A DNA stretch of 64,000 bases from Streptomyces violaceusniger Tu 4113 (GCF_000147815.2 NC_015957.1:4092001-4156000); one strand, 5' to 3'. Positions 1 to 9,312 are shown, counted from the first letter of the stretch. Notes: generated from the letters alone by a model not told the origin. Numbers and translations: made by a program.

Positions 1-171
1 ACGCAATGCGCCGGACCCCAGGGGGAATTCAGTGACGGGTGTTAGATCCGCTTCCTGGTGTATACCAACGCTACAGTGACTGTGGGGTGCCCGTTTCCAA
101 CAGAGTTGTGCCCGCTTTCTGCCCGCTTTGCTGATGGAACCGGCGGGAGGTGGGAGCCGCTGGTGGGAGCG
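1..171. other. Left-edge stretch without a gene
   Basis: No credible coding region is visible. The stretch is less GC-rich than the neighbouring genes and lies just downstream of the minus-strand gene that ends at 172. It may hold the promoter of a gene beyond the left edge, but nothing decisive is seen. Confidence 0.4.
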
Positions 172-906
172 CTACGCCGCGGCCTTGGCCGACTTGCTGG
201 TCTTGGCGCGGCTTCCGGAGCGGCTGCTCTTCGAGCGGTCCGCGGTGCGGCCTTCGGTGCCCTTCTCGGCCGGCGGGGCCATGATGCCGCCCTTGCGCAG
301 CACCGCATAACCTACCCCGATGCCGACGGCCACCGGCCATTCGATGACCTCCACGGCACCCAGCGCGCCGAGCCCCAGGTACAGCGGGAGTCCGCCCTTG
401 GCGGGCAGCACCCGGCGGGCCATCTCGACCGGCTTCAGCGCCACCCTCGCCGCGCCCCCGGTCGCACGGGTGGTCGCGTGGCCGACTGTGTCGAAGGTCT
501 CCTTCGTGGCGTGACCCACGGTGTCGAGGGTTCCCTTGGTGGCCTGACCGACGGTGTCGAGGGTGCCCTTGGTGGCCTGGCCGACGGTGCCGAGGGTTTC
601 CTTCGTCGCGTGGCCCATGGTGTCGAACGTGGGCATCGTGAGGGTCAGGCTGCGCCTGCCGTCACTGCGCGACGTCTCCATGGCACCCTTGGCGGCCTTC
701 GCCGTCCGCTGTCGCTGCGTGGTCTTCGATGGCCTGGTGGTCTTCGTCGCCTTCTTCGTCTCCGAAGACTTCGACGTGGCCGACGTGGCTGCCGCGGCCT
801 GGGACTTCGTCGACTTGCCGCCGCGCCCCGGTGCCGTCTTCTTCGCGGCTGTCGAGGAGCTGCGCTTGCGTGAAGTAGCGGGAGTGGTCACTGGTCTCAC
901 GTCCAC
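172..906 (-). CDS. Hendecad-repeat, Ala/Lys/Ser/Thr-rich protein with a C-terminal membrane segment
   Basis: No named family is recognised. The 244-residue protein has a low-complexity basic N-terminus (about residues 1-85, rich in Lys, Ser, Thr and Ala, histone-H1-like). It then has five near-identical 11-residue units (about 90-145) of the type TVGQATKGTLD, a hydrophobic Gly-rich segment (LPLYLGLGALGAVEVIEW, then VAVGIGVGYAVL) and a second basic tail. Eleven-residue repeats are typical of amphipathic helices in LEA proteins, synucleins and perilipins, so a membrane- or surface-associating helix next to a membrane anchor is inferred. It is divergently transcribed from the giant P-type ATPase, with only about 86 bp between the starts, suggesting a functional link. 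The start is GTG with a weak ribosome binding site; another in-frame GTG two codons later is possible. Confidence 0.75.
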   Translation of the reverse strand: MDVRPVTTPATSRKRSSSTAAKKTAPGRGGKSTKSQAAAATSATSKSSETKKATKTTRPSKTTQRQRTAKAAKGAMETSRSDGRRSLTLTMPTFDTMGHATKETLGTVGQATKGTLDTVGQATKGTLDTVGHATKETFDTVGHATTRATGGAARVALKPVEMARRVLPAKGGLPLYLGLGALGAVEVIEWPVAVGIGVGYAVLRKGGIMAPPAEKGTEGRTADRSKSSRSGSRAKTSKSAKAAA

Positions 907-992
907 ACGGTGATGGCGGATTGAATCTTCTTCCTATTTAAGGGTAATAGGGATGAACCGGGCAGGCCGCCCGGGGAGCGGAGGTTCCCTCG

Positions 993-3900
993 ATGTCACC
1001 GCTGTCACCGCTGTCACCGCTGCATCTGCCCCTGGCGACGCTGAAGCTGCTGTCCCTGCCACCCCTGCAGCTCCTCGCGCCCATCAAGGCCGGTGTGGCC
1101 GCGGGTGTGCGGGATGCCGCCGGAGCCGTCGGGCGGCTGGTCCGGCCCTCCCAGCGCGGGATCTGGTCCTACCCGGGGAGGTACTACATCGAGGTCCGCG
1201 GGGTGCACGGGATCGGGGGCGAGCAGGTGGCCCGCCGGGTGGAACGGGCCCTCGAGGAGCATCCGCGGGTGCAGTGGGCACGGGTCAACGCGCCCTCCGA
1301 GCGGGTCCTGGTGGCCGTGGGCAAGCCGCCCCCGTCCGAGCAGGACCTGATCGCACGGATCGAGCGCGCGGAGGTCCAGGAGCCCGTCGCGCCCACCGAG
1401 GAGTTCGACGAGTGGGCCCCGGAGCCGCGCCATCCCTCCGGCGGCGCGAAGGAGGCCCAGTCGCTGGCCGTCGTGGCGGCGGACGTCGTGGGGCTGAGCG
1501 TGGCCACCGCCCTGCGGCTCACCCCGTGGCTCAGACTGCCGACCGAGGCGGCCGCGACCCTGTCCATCATCCAGCACCACCCCCGCCTGCGGCGGCTGGC
1601 CCTGGCCATCACCCGCGGGCAGCCCACCGAGGCCGCACTGCCGGTGCTGGCCGCGCTGACCCAGGGCGTGGCCACCCGGGGTGGCGGGCTCGCGCTCGAC
1701 CTCGTCCAGCGGGCGGCCCTGTGGCGGGAGGCGGAGGCGGAGGGCCGGGCCTGGGCGGCGATGGAGCCACAGCTCGTGCACGGCCCCCAGGACGTGGTGG
1801 CCGAGCCGATCGTGGTCGAGCGGCCCGGAAAGCCCCCCAAGGACACCGTGGAGCGCTTCGCGGAGCGCTCCATGGCCGCCGGGGCCGCGGCCGGTGTCCT
1901 CGCGGCCCCGTTCGCCGGTCCGCGTCGCGGATTCGCGGTCGCGTTCTCGTCCGTGCCCAAGGCGCCGGGGGCCGGCCGGGAGGGGTTCGCGACCAGCCTC
2001 GGCCAGTTTCTCGCCCTGCGCGGCGTCCTCGCCATGGACCGCAGCAGTCTGCGGCGGCTGGGCCAGGTCGACACCGTGGTGCTGGACGAGGCGGCGCTGC
2101 GCGGCGACCGCTACGAGCCCATCGACCTGGAACTCCTCGGCGGCGCCGACCCCGAGCCGACCGCCGAGCGGCTCTTCGGCCTCTTCGACCCCGATGAGCC
2201 ACTGGAGACCCGCCACGACAACGGATGGGTGCTCGGCCCCCTGGACCGGCTGGAGCTGACGGGCCGCACCGGGCAGCAGACCGCGGCGCGGCTCCGCCGC
2301 AGGGGCAGCGAGCGGGTGCTCGGCCTGGCCCGGGGAAGCACGCTCCAGGCGGTGGTGGGCCTCGCCCCGCAGACCGTGCCGGGCGCCGAGGCCGTGGCGG
2401 CCGCCGCCCGCCGGGCAGGATCCCGCATCGTCCTGGCCACCGACCGGCCCCATCCCACCGGGTTCACCTTCGCCGACGCCGTGATGCCCGCCGGCCGCCG
2501 CCTCGTGGCCTCCGTACGGTCCCTGCAGGCCGACGGCGCCGTGGTGCTGCTGCTCTCCGGCAACCGCCGGGCCCTGGGAGCCGCCGACTGCGGCGTCGGC
2601 GTGCACCGCGACGGCGAGCCCCCGGCCTGGGGCGCCCATCTGCTCGTCGGCGCCGACCTGGAGTCGGCCGGGCTCATCGTGGACGCCGTGGGCGTGGCCG
2701 CGCGGGTCGACCGGGAGAGCGCCCTGCTGTCCGCGGGCGGCAGCGCCGTCGGCGCGGTGGCCGCCCTCCAGGCGGCCCCGAACCAGGCCACCGCCCGGGC
2801 CGCCGCGGCGGGCACCACCGCGGGGACCCTGGCCTTCGCCCTGGGCCACTGGCGGGCACGCCAGCTCCTCGCCCGCCCCATGGACCCGCCGGTGACCACC
2901 ACCCCCTGGCATCTGATGCCCGTCCCCCGGGTGCTGGAGCGCCTGGAGACCGGCCCCGACGGCCTCAGCCCGGAGGAGGCGACCGCCCGCACCGCGCTGG
3001 GGCCGCGCCGCGGCGAGCCCACCCGCACCACCCTGCCCGCCGCGTTCATCGAGGAGCTGGCCAACCCCCTGACCCCGGTCCTCGCCGCCGGGGCCGCCCT
3101 GGCGGCCGCCGTGGGCTCGCGCACCGACGCCGCACTGGTGGCCGCCATCACCGGCATCTCCGCCCTGGTCGGCGGATTCCAGCGGGTCAGGACCGAGCGG
3201 GCCCTGTCCGAGCTGTTCGCCCGCTCGGCGATCGGCGCCCGGGTCCGCCGGGGCGGTACGGAACGCCTCGTGACCGCCGGGGACCTCGTCCCCGGCGACA
3301 TCGTCATGCTGGGCCCCGAGGACGTGGTGCCCGCCGACTGCCGGCTACTGGAGGGCGAGGGGCTCGAGGTCGACGAGTCCTCGCTGACCGGCGAATCGCT
3401 CCCCGTGAGCAAGGATCCGGCGCCGGTCGTCGGCGCGCACATCACCCAGCGCCGGTCGATGCTCTACGAGGGCACCACCGTCTCCGCGGGGCGCGCCGTG
3501 GCCGTCGTCGTGGCCACCGGACCGGCCACCGAGGTCGGCCGAAGCCTGGCCACCGCCCGCCAGGCCGCCCCGGTCACCGGTGTCGAGGCGCGGCTGACCT
3601 CGCTCACCCGGTCCAGCGTGCCCATCGCGCTCGGATCCGCCGCCGCGGTCGCCGGCGCCGGACTGCTGCACGGCCTCCCGCTCACCAAGAACCTCGCCTC
3701 CGCCGTCAACCTGGCCGTCGCGTCCGTCCCCGAAGGGCTTCCGTTCCTGGTCAACGCGGCCCAGCTGGCCGCCGCCCGCCGACTGGCCGACCTCGGCGCC
3801 CTGGTCCGCAACCCCCGCACCATCGAGGCGCTCGGCCGCGCCGACGTGCTGTGCTTCGACAAGACCGGAACCCTCACCGAGGGCAACCTCCAGCTCGCGG

Positions 3901-5570
3901 CCGTCAGCGACAGCGGCGGCCCGCTCCCCGCCGACCGGCTCGACGCGCCCCGTAAGGCGGTGCTCGCCGCCGCCCTGCGCGCGACCCCGCCGGCCCGCCA
4001 GTCCGAGCCCATGGCGCACCAGACCGACCGCGCGGTGAGCGTCGGGGCGCGCCGGGCCGGGGTCGGGGTGCGGCGCGGAGCGCCCCGCTGGCGCCGTACG
4101 GACGCGTTGCCCTTCGAACCCTCCCGCGCCTACCACGCCACCACCGGGCGCACCGTGCACGGTCCGCTGCTCAGCGTGAAGGGCGCGCCTGAAGGCGTCC
4201 TGGACCGGGTCGCACGGCGGCGCACCCCGGGCACCGGCCAGGCCACCGAACTGGACGCGGAGGGCATCAGGAAGCTGGGCGAGACCGCGGAAGAGCTGGC
4301 CGGTGCCGGTCGCCGGGTCCTGGCGGTGGCCGAGCGGCGGATGCGGGAGGGCGAGGAGCTGTCCGACAAGGCCGTACGGGACCTGGACTTCCTCGGCTTC
4401 ATCGCCATCGCCGACCCCGTGCGCACCAGCGCCGCCCCCGCCCTCGCGCGGCTTCGCGAGTCGGGTGTGCAGACCATGATGCTCACCGGCGACCACCCCG
4501 CCACCGCGGACGCCATCGCCGCCCCCATCATGGATCTCCCCGAGCCCAAGGTGTGCACCGGTCCGGAGCTGGACGAGATGGACGACGCGGAGCTGGACGA
4601 GCTGCTGCCGACGGTGGACGTGATCGCCCGGTGCAGCCCGCACCACAAGGTCCGTATCGTTCAGGCGTATCAGCGCCTCGGCCGGGTGGTGGCGATGACC
4701 GGGGACGGCGCCAACGACGCTCCCGCGATCCGGCTCGCGGACGTCGGGATCGCCCTGGGGCGGCGCGGTACCCCCGCCGCGACCGCCGCCGCGGACCTGG
4801 TCGTCACCGACGACCGCCTGGAGACGATCGTCTCGGCCCTGATGGAGGGGCGTGCCATGTGGGCCTCGGTGCGCGCGGCCCTCGCCATCCTCATCGGCGG
4901 CAACTTCGGCGAGGTCACCTTCAGTGTGGCCACCTCCGCCCTGACCGGCGCCACACCCCTGAGCGCCCGTCAGATCATGCTGGTCAACCTGCTGACCGAC
5001 CTCGCGCCCGCGCTCGCCATCGCGGTGCGCGAGCCGACCGGGCACACCGGCGAACGGCTGCTCAAGGAGGGCCCCAGCCGCTCCCTGGGCGCGGCGCTGA
5101 CCAAGGAGATGCTGCTGCGGGGCGTCATCACGGCCGCCGGGGCCGGACTGGCGTGGACCGGCGCCCGGGTCACCGGCAGAAGCCGCCGGGCCGGTACGGT
5201 GGCGCTCGCCGCCCTGGTCGGCACCCAGCTCGCGCAGACCCTGACCACGGGCGGCCTGGACCGGCACGTCCTGATCGCCGGGCTGGGCTCCGCCGCGGTG
5301 CTCGCCGCCATCATCCAGACCCCGGGCGTCAGCCAGTTCTTCGACTGCACCCCGCTCGGCCCGGTCGCCTGGGCCATCACCCTGGGGTCCATCACCGCGG
5401 CCACCCTGGCCGGCCCCCTCCTGGCGCCGCTGCTGCGCCTGGAGAGCACGCCCCTTGAAGGGGACCAAGCGAACCAAGCGGATCAGGCGGATCAAGCGGA
5501 TCAGGCGGAGGGTGCGGCGGAGGGCGCGGACGCCGCCGACGGGGCGGAGGCGACCGCCGCATCCCGGTGA
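993..5570 (+). CDS. Giant cation-transporting P-type ATPase (CtpI-like)
   Basis: This 1525-residue protein is an integral-membrane P-type ATPase about twice the usual length. It carries the phosphorylation motif DKTGTLT (Asp956), the dephosphorylation motif SLTGES, the membrane motif PEGLP just before it, and the hinge motif GDGANDAP. PEGLP is typical of P2-like Ca/Mg transporters rather than CPx heavy-metal pumps. Residues 60-110 (HGIGGEQVARRVERALEEHPRVQWARVN) resemble a degenerate heavy-metal-associated fold without the CxxC pair. The extra N-terminal half, with a pseudo-duplicated HAD-like region around residues 350-600, matches the mycobacterial CtpI architecture. The C-terminus ends in a repeated Gln-Ala-Asp tail encoded by 9-bp repeats. 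A strong ribosome binding site (GGAGCGGAGG) precedes the ATG. The transported ion cannot be told from sequence. Confidence 0.88.
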   Translation: MSPLSPLSPLHLPLATLKLLSLPPLQLLAPIKAGVAAGVRDAAGAVGRLVRPSQRGIWSYPGRYYIEVRGVHGIGGEQVARRVERALEEHPRVQWARVNAPSERVLVAVGKPPPSEQDLIARIERAEVQEPVAPTEEFDEWAPEPRHPSGGAKEAQSLAVVAADVVGLSVATALRLTPWLRLPTEAAATLSIIQHHPRLRRLALAITRGQPTEAALPVLAALTQGVATRGGGLALDLVQRAALWREAEAEGRAWAAMEPQLVHGPQDVVAEPIVVERPGKPPKDTVERFAERSMAAGAAAGVLAAPFAGPRRGFAVAFSSVPKAPGAGREGFATSLGQFLALRGVLAMDRSSLRRLGQVDTVVLDEAALRGDRYEPIDLELLGGADPEPTAERLFGLFDPDEPLETRHDNGWVLGPLDRLELTGRTGQQTAARLRRRGSERVLGLARGSTLQAVVGLAPQTVPGAEAVAAAARRAGSRIVLATDRPHPTGFTFADAVMPAGRRLVASVRSLQADGAVVLLLSGNRRALGAADCGVGVHRDGEPPAWGAHLLVGADLESAGLIVDAVGVAARVDRESALLSAGGSAVGAVAALQAAPNQATARAAAAGTTAGTLAFALGHWRARQLLARPMDPPVTTTPWHLMPVPRVLERLETGPDGLSPEEATARTALGPRRGEPTRTTLPAAFIEELANPLTPVLAAGAALAAAVGSRTDAALVAAITGISALVGGFQRVRTERALSELFARSAIGARVRRGGTERLVTAGDLVPGDIVMLGPEDVVPADCRLLEGEGLEVDESSLTGESLPVSKDPAPVVGAHITQRRSMLYEGTTVSAGRAVAVVVATGPATEVGRSLATARQAAPVTGVEARLTSLTRSSVPIALGSAAAVAGAGLLHGLPLTKNLASAVNLAVASVPEGLPFLVNAAQLAAARRLADLGALVRNPRTIEALGRADVLCFDKTGTLTEGNLQLAAVSDSGGPLPADRLDAPRKAVLAAALRATPPARQSEPMAHQTDRAVSVGARRAGVGVRRGAPRWRRTDALPFEPSRAYHATTGRTVHGPLLSVKGAPEGVLDRVARRRTPGTGQATELDAEGIRKLGETAEELAGAGRRVLAVAERRMREGEELSDKAVRDLDFLGFIAIADPVRTSAAPALARLRESGVQTMMLTGDHPATADAIAAPIMDLPEPKVCTGPELDEMDDAELDELLPTVDVIARCSPHHKVRIVQAYQRLGRVVAMTGDGANDAPAIRLADVGIALGRRGTPAATAAADLVVTDDRLETIVSALMEGRAMWASVRAALAILIGGNFGEVTFSVATSALTGATPLSARQIMLVNLLTDLAPALAIAVREPTGHTGERLLKEGPSRSLGAALTKEMLLRGVITAAGAGLAWTGARVTGRSRRAGTVALAALVGTQLAQTLTTGGLDRHVLIAGLGSAAVLAAIIQTPGVSQFFDCTPLGPVAWAITLGSITAATLAGPLLAPLLRLESTPLEGDQANQADQADQADQAEGAAEGADAADGAEATAASR

Positions 5571-5662
5571 CCACCGAACCTCTTGCGCCACCCGGCCCGA
5601 GCGATAGTGTTGAATGTCCCGGTTTGGGATGACGGGGGCGGGTCGGTGTGGAGGAGGGTGTG

Positions 5663-5896
5663 ATGCGGAGCCGAGAGAGGTATGAGCTGATCTTCGTGGA
5701 TGCGACCGTCCCCGGGACCGAGGATGTCGTGGTGGTGCACCGTACGGACAGCAGTGGTCCGGGCGGGCACCCTGTGTACGCGGACGACACCGGCATCGTG
5801 CGGGCGGAGATCAGCGACCGTGACGAGGTGCGGATGATCGCCAGTGGCGGCCATCAGGTGCACGCCGCCGCGGTCAGCGCCCGCCCGGTGTCCTGA
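5663..5896 (+). CDS. Small conserved protein, DUF6296-like
   Basis: The 77-residue protein reads RYELIFVDATVPGTED, then VVVVHRTDSSGPGGHPVYADDTGIVRAEISD, and ends in a basic/Ala tail. The Thr/Ser-Gly-Pro-Gly-Gly-His-Pro-Val-Tyr and GIVRAEISD motifs are what I recall for a small actinobacterial family called DUF6296; this is memory and not a search. No catalytic motif or membrane segment is seen and the function is unknown. The ATG at 5663 is preferred over the in-frame GTG at 5648 because GGAGGAGGG sits about 5 bp upstream of it. The gene is same-strand with the ATPase about 90 bp upstream. Confidence 0.7.
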   Translation: MRSRERYELIFVDATVPGTEDVVVVHRTDSSGPGGHPVYADDTGIVRAEISDRDEVRMIASGGHQVHAAAVSARPVS

Positions 5897-6006
5897 ATCA
5901 CCCGTCCGGTGCCCGATGCGTCTGTCGTCTCCGCAGGTCGGCGCCGTTGTCAGTGGTGCCCGCTACGTTTGCCCCATGGGAGTCCGAAGAGCGATGAGGT
6001 GCGGCG

Positions 6007-7008
6007 ATGAGTGATGTGGCGGCGATGGACGGCGCGACCGGTGTCGAGCTCCAGTTGGAGCCGTACCGCACGCAGCTGACCGGTTACTGCTATCGGATGC
6101 TGGGCTCGGCCTTCGAAGCCGAGGACGCCGTCCAGGAGACCATGGTGCGCGCCTGGCGGGGCCTGGACCGCTTCGAGGGCCGCTCCGCGCTGCGGTCCTG
6201 GCTCTACCGCATCGCCACCAATGTCTGCCTGGACATGCTCAACGGGAGCAAGCGCCGGGCCCGGCCTATGGATCTGACCTCCGTGGCCACCCCGTTCCCG
6301 GCCGCGCTCGCCGAGCAGCCGGAGGCCACCTGGATCGGGCCGGTCCCGGACGGCCAGGTGCTGCCGGCCGGGGGAGACCCCGCCGAGGTGGCGGCCCAGC
6401 GGGACGCGGTGCGGCTCGCGTTCATCGCCGCGCTGCAGCACCTGGCGCCCCGCCAGCGGGCGGTGCTGATCCTGCGCGAGGTGCTGGCGTGGAAGGCGAG
6501 CGAGGTCGCCGAGCTGCTGGGCACCACCGTCGCGTCCGTCAACAGCGCGTTGCAGCGCGCCCGGGCCACCCTCGCCGCGAGCGAGATCAGCGACTCCGAC
6601 CCGGTCAAGCCGCTGGACGAGGAGCAGCGCGCCCTGCTGGCCCGCTATGTGGACGCCTTCGAGCGCTATGACCTGGACTCCCTCACCGCCCTGCTGCATG
6701 AGGACGCCACGCTCTCCATGCCGCCGTACGAGCTGTGGCTGCGCGGCCATGAGGACATCCGCCAGTGGCTGCTGGGCCATGGCATCGGCTGCCGCGGCTC
6801 CCGTCTGGTCCCGACCGTGGCCAACGGCCTGCCCGCCTTCGGCCAGTACCGTCCGAGTGGCCCCGACGGCCGCCATGAAGCCTGGGCGCTTCAGGTCCTC
6901 GAGATATCAGGGGGCCGGATCACCGGGCTCAACTCCTTCCTGGACACCGAGCGCCTCTTCCCCCTGTTCGGCCTCCCCGCCCAGCTCGAGCCCGAGCGCG
7001 TGGCCTGA
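6007..7008 (+). CDS. ECF sigma factor with C-terminal SnoaL-like domain (SigG/SigX5 type)
   Basis: The 333-residue protein is an extracytoplasmic-function sigma factor. Region 2 (about 20-90) shows [29 protein letters not shown] and [16 protein letters not shown]. Region 4 (about 145-190) shows [41 protein letters not shown]. Residues 205-325 form a SnoaL/NTF2-like domain ([32 protein letters not shown]...WLRG), characteristic of ECF factors that carry their own C-terminal regulatory domain and lack a classical anti-sigma partner. The last 102 bp overlap an antisense STAS gene. The ATG follows GAGGTG. Target promoters cannot be predicted. Confidence 0.93.
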   Translation: MSDVAAMDGATGVELQLEPYRTQLTGYCYRMLGSAFEAEDAVQETMVRAWRGLDRFEGRSALRSWLYRIATNVCLDMLNGSKRRARPMDLTSVATPFPAALAEQPEATWIGPVPDGQVLPAGGDPAEVAAQRDAVRLAFIAALQHLAPRQRAVLILREVLAWKASEVAELLGTTVASVNSALQRARATLAASEISDSDPVKPLDEEQRALLARYVDAFERYDLDSLTALLHEDATLSMPPYELWLRGHEDIRQWLLGHGIGCRGSRLVPTVANGLPAFGQYRPSGPDGRHEAWALQVLEISGGRITGLNSFLDTERLFPLFGLPAQLEPERVA

Positions 7009-7365
7009 CGCCAGGGCGTGCCCTGACGCCGCGGGGGTCGTCAGGGCCTCGTCCAGCCCCGTCCAGGCGAGCAGCCGCCGCAGTTCGCCGCAGGCGTTGC
7101 GGAGCTGGATCCCGCGCCCCAGCCGGCCGGCGGTCAGCCGCAGCCGGGCCAGGGCCTCGACGACGGCCAGGTCCGGCCGGCCCGCCCCGCCCACGTCCAC
7201 GGTGACCGGTCCAGGACCGGCCAGGCGCGCCAGCGCGGACAGCCGTTCGCACAGCCGCTCCACCTCGGCGCGGGTGACCGGCCGGCCCAGGACCAGCACG
7301 GCCGGGGACGGCGGGGCCGGGGCCGGGGGCGGCGTGGGCGGCTTCTCGGGCTCGGGACGGGCCAA
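6907..7365 (-). CDS. STAS-domain-like protein overlapping the ECF sigma gene
   Basis: The 152-residue protein starts with a Pro-rich leader and continues with [74 protein letters not shown]. This beta-alpha pattern is typical of STAS/anti-sigma-antagonist folds; the usual DLS-x-VxFxDSSG phosphorylation motif is degenerate ([10 protein letters not shown]). The likely start is TTG at 7365, preceded by AGGAGGTGG. The 3' end overlaps the sigma gene by 102 bp on the opposite strand. Its acidic tail ([25 protein letters not shown]) is encoded entirely in the overlap. A role in sigma control is inferred from fold and context only. Confidence 0.75.
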   Translation of the reverse strand: MARPEPEKPPTPPPAPAPPSPAVLVLGRPVTRAEVERLCERLSALARLAGPGPVTVDVGGAGRPDLAVVEALARLRLTAGRLGRGIQLRNACGELRRLLAWTGLDEALTTPAASGHALASGHALGLELGGEAEQGEEALGVQEGVEPGDPAP

Positions 7366-7483
7366 CGTCCACCTCCTGTCGTGGTGTTCACCTGTTCACC
7401 GGTGAAGACCGCCCGGCTGAGGAAAAGTCATCGCCGCACCCCTCCGGCCGCGCCCCGCGATGCCGCCGCTTCGCGGACGCACA

Positions 7484-7521
7484 ACTGTGGTGCACGGCCG
7501 TCAGGGGCCGTGCACCACAGT
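7484..7521 (-). terminator. Strong hairpin downstream of the chitosanase gene
   Basis: A perfect 16-bp inverted repeat (ACTGTGGTGCACGGCC and its complement) encloses a 6-base loop. It begins 25 bp after the chitosanase stop codon, consistent with a factor-independent terminator. It may also stop transcripts running from the other side. Confidence 0.85.
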
Positions 7522-7545
7522 CCGTTCGCCGCCGGGGTGGCGGGG

Positions 7546-8247
7546 TCAGTTGTTCTGGATGAACTGCTTCGCCAGACCGTCGCCGACCGACACGGCCTTG
7601 TCGTGGTTCTCGATGGGGGAGACGGAGGAGTTCTTGAAGACGATGTACGTCACCCCCGATTCGGCGCCGCCGGTCTCCGGGTCGGGGTCGATGCCGAGCG
7701 CGTTGGCCGTGGCGTAGGACGCCTCACCGATGATCTTCGTCGGCCCGGTGTCGCCCACCACCGCGTACTGCACCTTGTTGTTGTAGATGACCGCGACCAC
7801 ACCGCCGCCCTTGATGCCGGACTTGGTGTAGTCCCAGGTGGAACTCGGGCTCGGCACCACGACGTACGGCAGCTTGTCGGCGACGAGGGGCTTGCCGTCC
7901 GACTGGTGGAAGGCGGTGTCGTCCTGGAACCACGGGTCGGTGTTCTCGTTGCACCGGGAGGTCACCTGGCCATCGCAGTCGATGTCCATATCGGCCTTCC
8001 AGAAGACCGCCCCATTGGCACCGCAGACCGGGATGTTGGCCGATGTCTCGTCGTCGGTGCGGTACTTGCCGCTGGATATCTGTGAACAGCCCTGCACCTT
8101 GGCGAGCAGCTGCGCCGCGGTGACCGTGCCCTCCTTGGTGTTCGCGGGGGCCGGCGCGGGGCCCCGGGTGGTGGCATGGGCGCCGGCGGTGACGGAGCCG
8201 GCCAGCAGTCCGGCCGCGGCGAGTACGAAAGCGAAACGCTTGCGCAT
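7546..8247 (-). CDS. Secreted GH75 chitosanase
   Basis: The 233-residue protein has a Sec signal peptide (MRKRFAFVLAAAGLLAGSVTAGAHA, cleavage near residue 25) and a GH75-type catalytic domain: FWKADMDIDCDGQVTSRCNENTDPWFQDDTAF, LPYVVVP, and VQYAVVGDTGPTKIIGEASYATA. The Asp in GDTGP and the Glu in GEAS are the candidate catalytic pair by family knowledge. Four cysteines in the mature part are consistent with an exported protein. GH75 enzymes cut chitosan internally to glucosamine oligomers. The promoter region carries a perfect TTAGGAA-N3-TTCCTAA palindrome just 14 bp upstream of the start, and a related site precedes the exo-glucosaminidase gene at 33956. Confidence 0.93.
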   Translation of the reverse strand: MRKRFAFVLAAAGLLAGSVTAGAHATTRGPAPAPANTKEGTVTAAQLLAKVQGCSQISSGKYRTDDETSANIPVCGANGAVFWKADMDIDCDGQVTSRCNENTDPWFQDDTAFHQSDGKPLVADKLPYVVVPSPSSTWDYTKSGIKGGGVVAVIYNNKVQYAVVGDTGPTKIIGEASYATANALGIDPDPETGGAESGVTYIVFKNSSVSPIENHDKAVSVGDGLAKQFIQNN

Positions 8248-8260
8248 AGGACACCCCTTT

Positions 8261-8279
8261 GTTAGGAACCTTTCCTAAC
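8261..8279. promoter_or_regulatory. Chitosanase operator palindrome
   Basis: The sequence GTTAGGAACCTTTCCTAAC contains perfect 7-bp arms (TTAGGAA / TTCCTAA) around three bases, immediately upstream of the chitosanase start. Palindromes of this kind upstream of Streptomyces chitosanase genes are known targets of the ROK-family repressor CsnR; identity with that site is from memory. The close match at 33906-33924 supports a shared regulator. Confidence 0.8.
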
Positions 8280-8394
8280 CTCGTCGGGCATCCTGGCGAG
8301 TTGATAAGCTCATGTCAATACGCCCGCCCGGGGAAACCGATGCGTGATACCGCGCGAATCGGCGGCCTTCGGAACACCTTCCGGCAGGGGCCCC

Positions 8395-9234
8395 TCAGTG
8401 CGTGGCCCGCACCAGCTTCAGCAGCCGGGCCACCTCGCGCGCCACCGCGTCACGCGCGGCCGCGACATAGCGGCGGGGGTCGACCACCTCGGGGTGGCCC
8501 GCGAGATGGTCGCGGATCGCCCGGGTGAAGGCCACGTTCAGATGGGTGGCGATGTTCACCTTCGTCAGCCCCGCCTCCACGGCCCGGGTCAGATCCGCCT
8601 CGGGCACTCCGGAGGAGCCGTGCAGCACCAGCGGTACGGGCACGGCCGCGCGCAGCGCCGCGACCAGCGGCAGATCCACCACCGCGGCCTTGACGACCAT
8701 GGCGTGCGAGGTGCCCACCGCGACCGCGAGCGCGTCCACGCCCGTCGCCGCCACATAGGCGGCGGCCTCGGCCGGATCGGTCCTGGCACCCGGTGCGTGG
8801 ACGCCGTCCTTGCCGCCCACCTCGCCCAACTCGGCCTCCACCCACACCCCGTGGGCATGGCAGTCGGCCGCCACCTCGGCGGTGGCCGTCACATTGCCGT
8901 CGTACTCCAGGGCCGAGGCGTCGAACATCACCGAGCCGAAGCCGAGGTCCACCGCCTCCCGCACCAGCTCCGGCCCGGTGGCGTGGTCCAGATGCACGGC
9001 CACCGGCACCCGTGCCGCGCGGGCCACCTCCACGGTCGCCCGGCCGATGGCGGCCAGGGCGCCGTGATACCGCACCGCGTTCTCGCTGATCTGCAGGATC
9101 ACCGGCGCGCCCGCCGCCTCCGCCCCGGCCACGATCGCCTGGGCGTGCTCGATCTGGATGACATTGAACGCACCCGCGCCGAGCCCGGCGCGTGCGGCCG
9201 TCCCGACGATCTCTCCGGTGGCCACCAGCGGCAT
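8395..9234 (-). CDS. Class II fructose/tagatose-bisphosphate-type aldolase
   Basis: The 279-residue cytoplasmic protein belongs to the zinc-dependent class II aldolases (GatY/KbaY/Fba). Motifs include GAFNVIQIEHAQAIVAGAEAAGAPVILQIS, the zinc/substrate motif VAVHLDHATG, the YDGNVTATAEVAADCHAHGVWVEAELGEVGG segment, LVLHGSSGVPE and KVNIATHLNVAF. It lies 78 bp downstream of the SIS gene on the same strand, and the pair is divergent from a DeoR regulator. This arrangement resembles amino-sugar or tagatose catabolic operons (agaS-gatY type). The exact ketose-bisphosphate cannot be assigned; no kinase or PTS gene is adjacent. Confidence 0.88.
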   Translation of the reverse strand: MPLVATGEIVGTAARAGLGAGAFNVIQIEHAQAIVAGAEAAGAPVILQISENAVRYHGALAAIGRATVEVARAARVPVAVHLDHATGPELVREAVDLGFGSVMFDASALEYDGNVTATAEVAADCHAHGVWVEAELGEVGGKDGVHAPGARTDPAEAAAYVAATGVDALAVAVGTSHAMVVKAAVVDLPLVAALRAAVPVPLVLHGSSGVPEADLTRAVEAGLTKVNIATHLNVAFTRAIRDHLAGHPEVVDPRRYVAAARDAVAREVARLLKLVRATH

Positions 9235-9312
9235 CTACCGGCTCCTTCCGCTCGTTTCCATATTCCGGCCGTTTCCGTGTTCGTTCGGTTCGCGTGTTCC
9301 GTCGGTCCCGGC

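Noticed and set aside
3345..5591. Long antisense frame opposite the P-type ATPase
   Set aside because: High-GC third positions create long mirror frames; the plus-strand gene has all catalytic motifs and the antisense product has only Gly/Arg/Gln-rich sequence.
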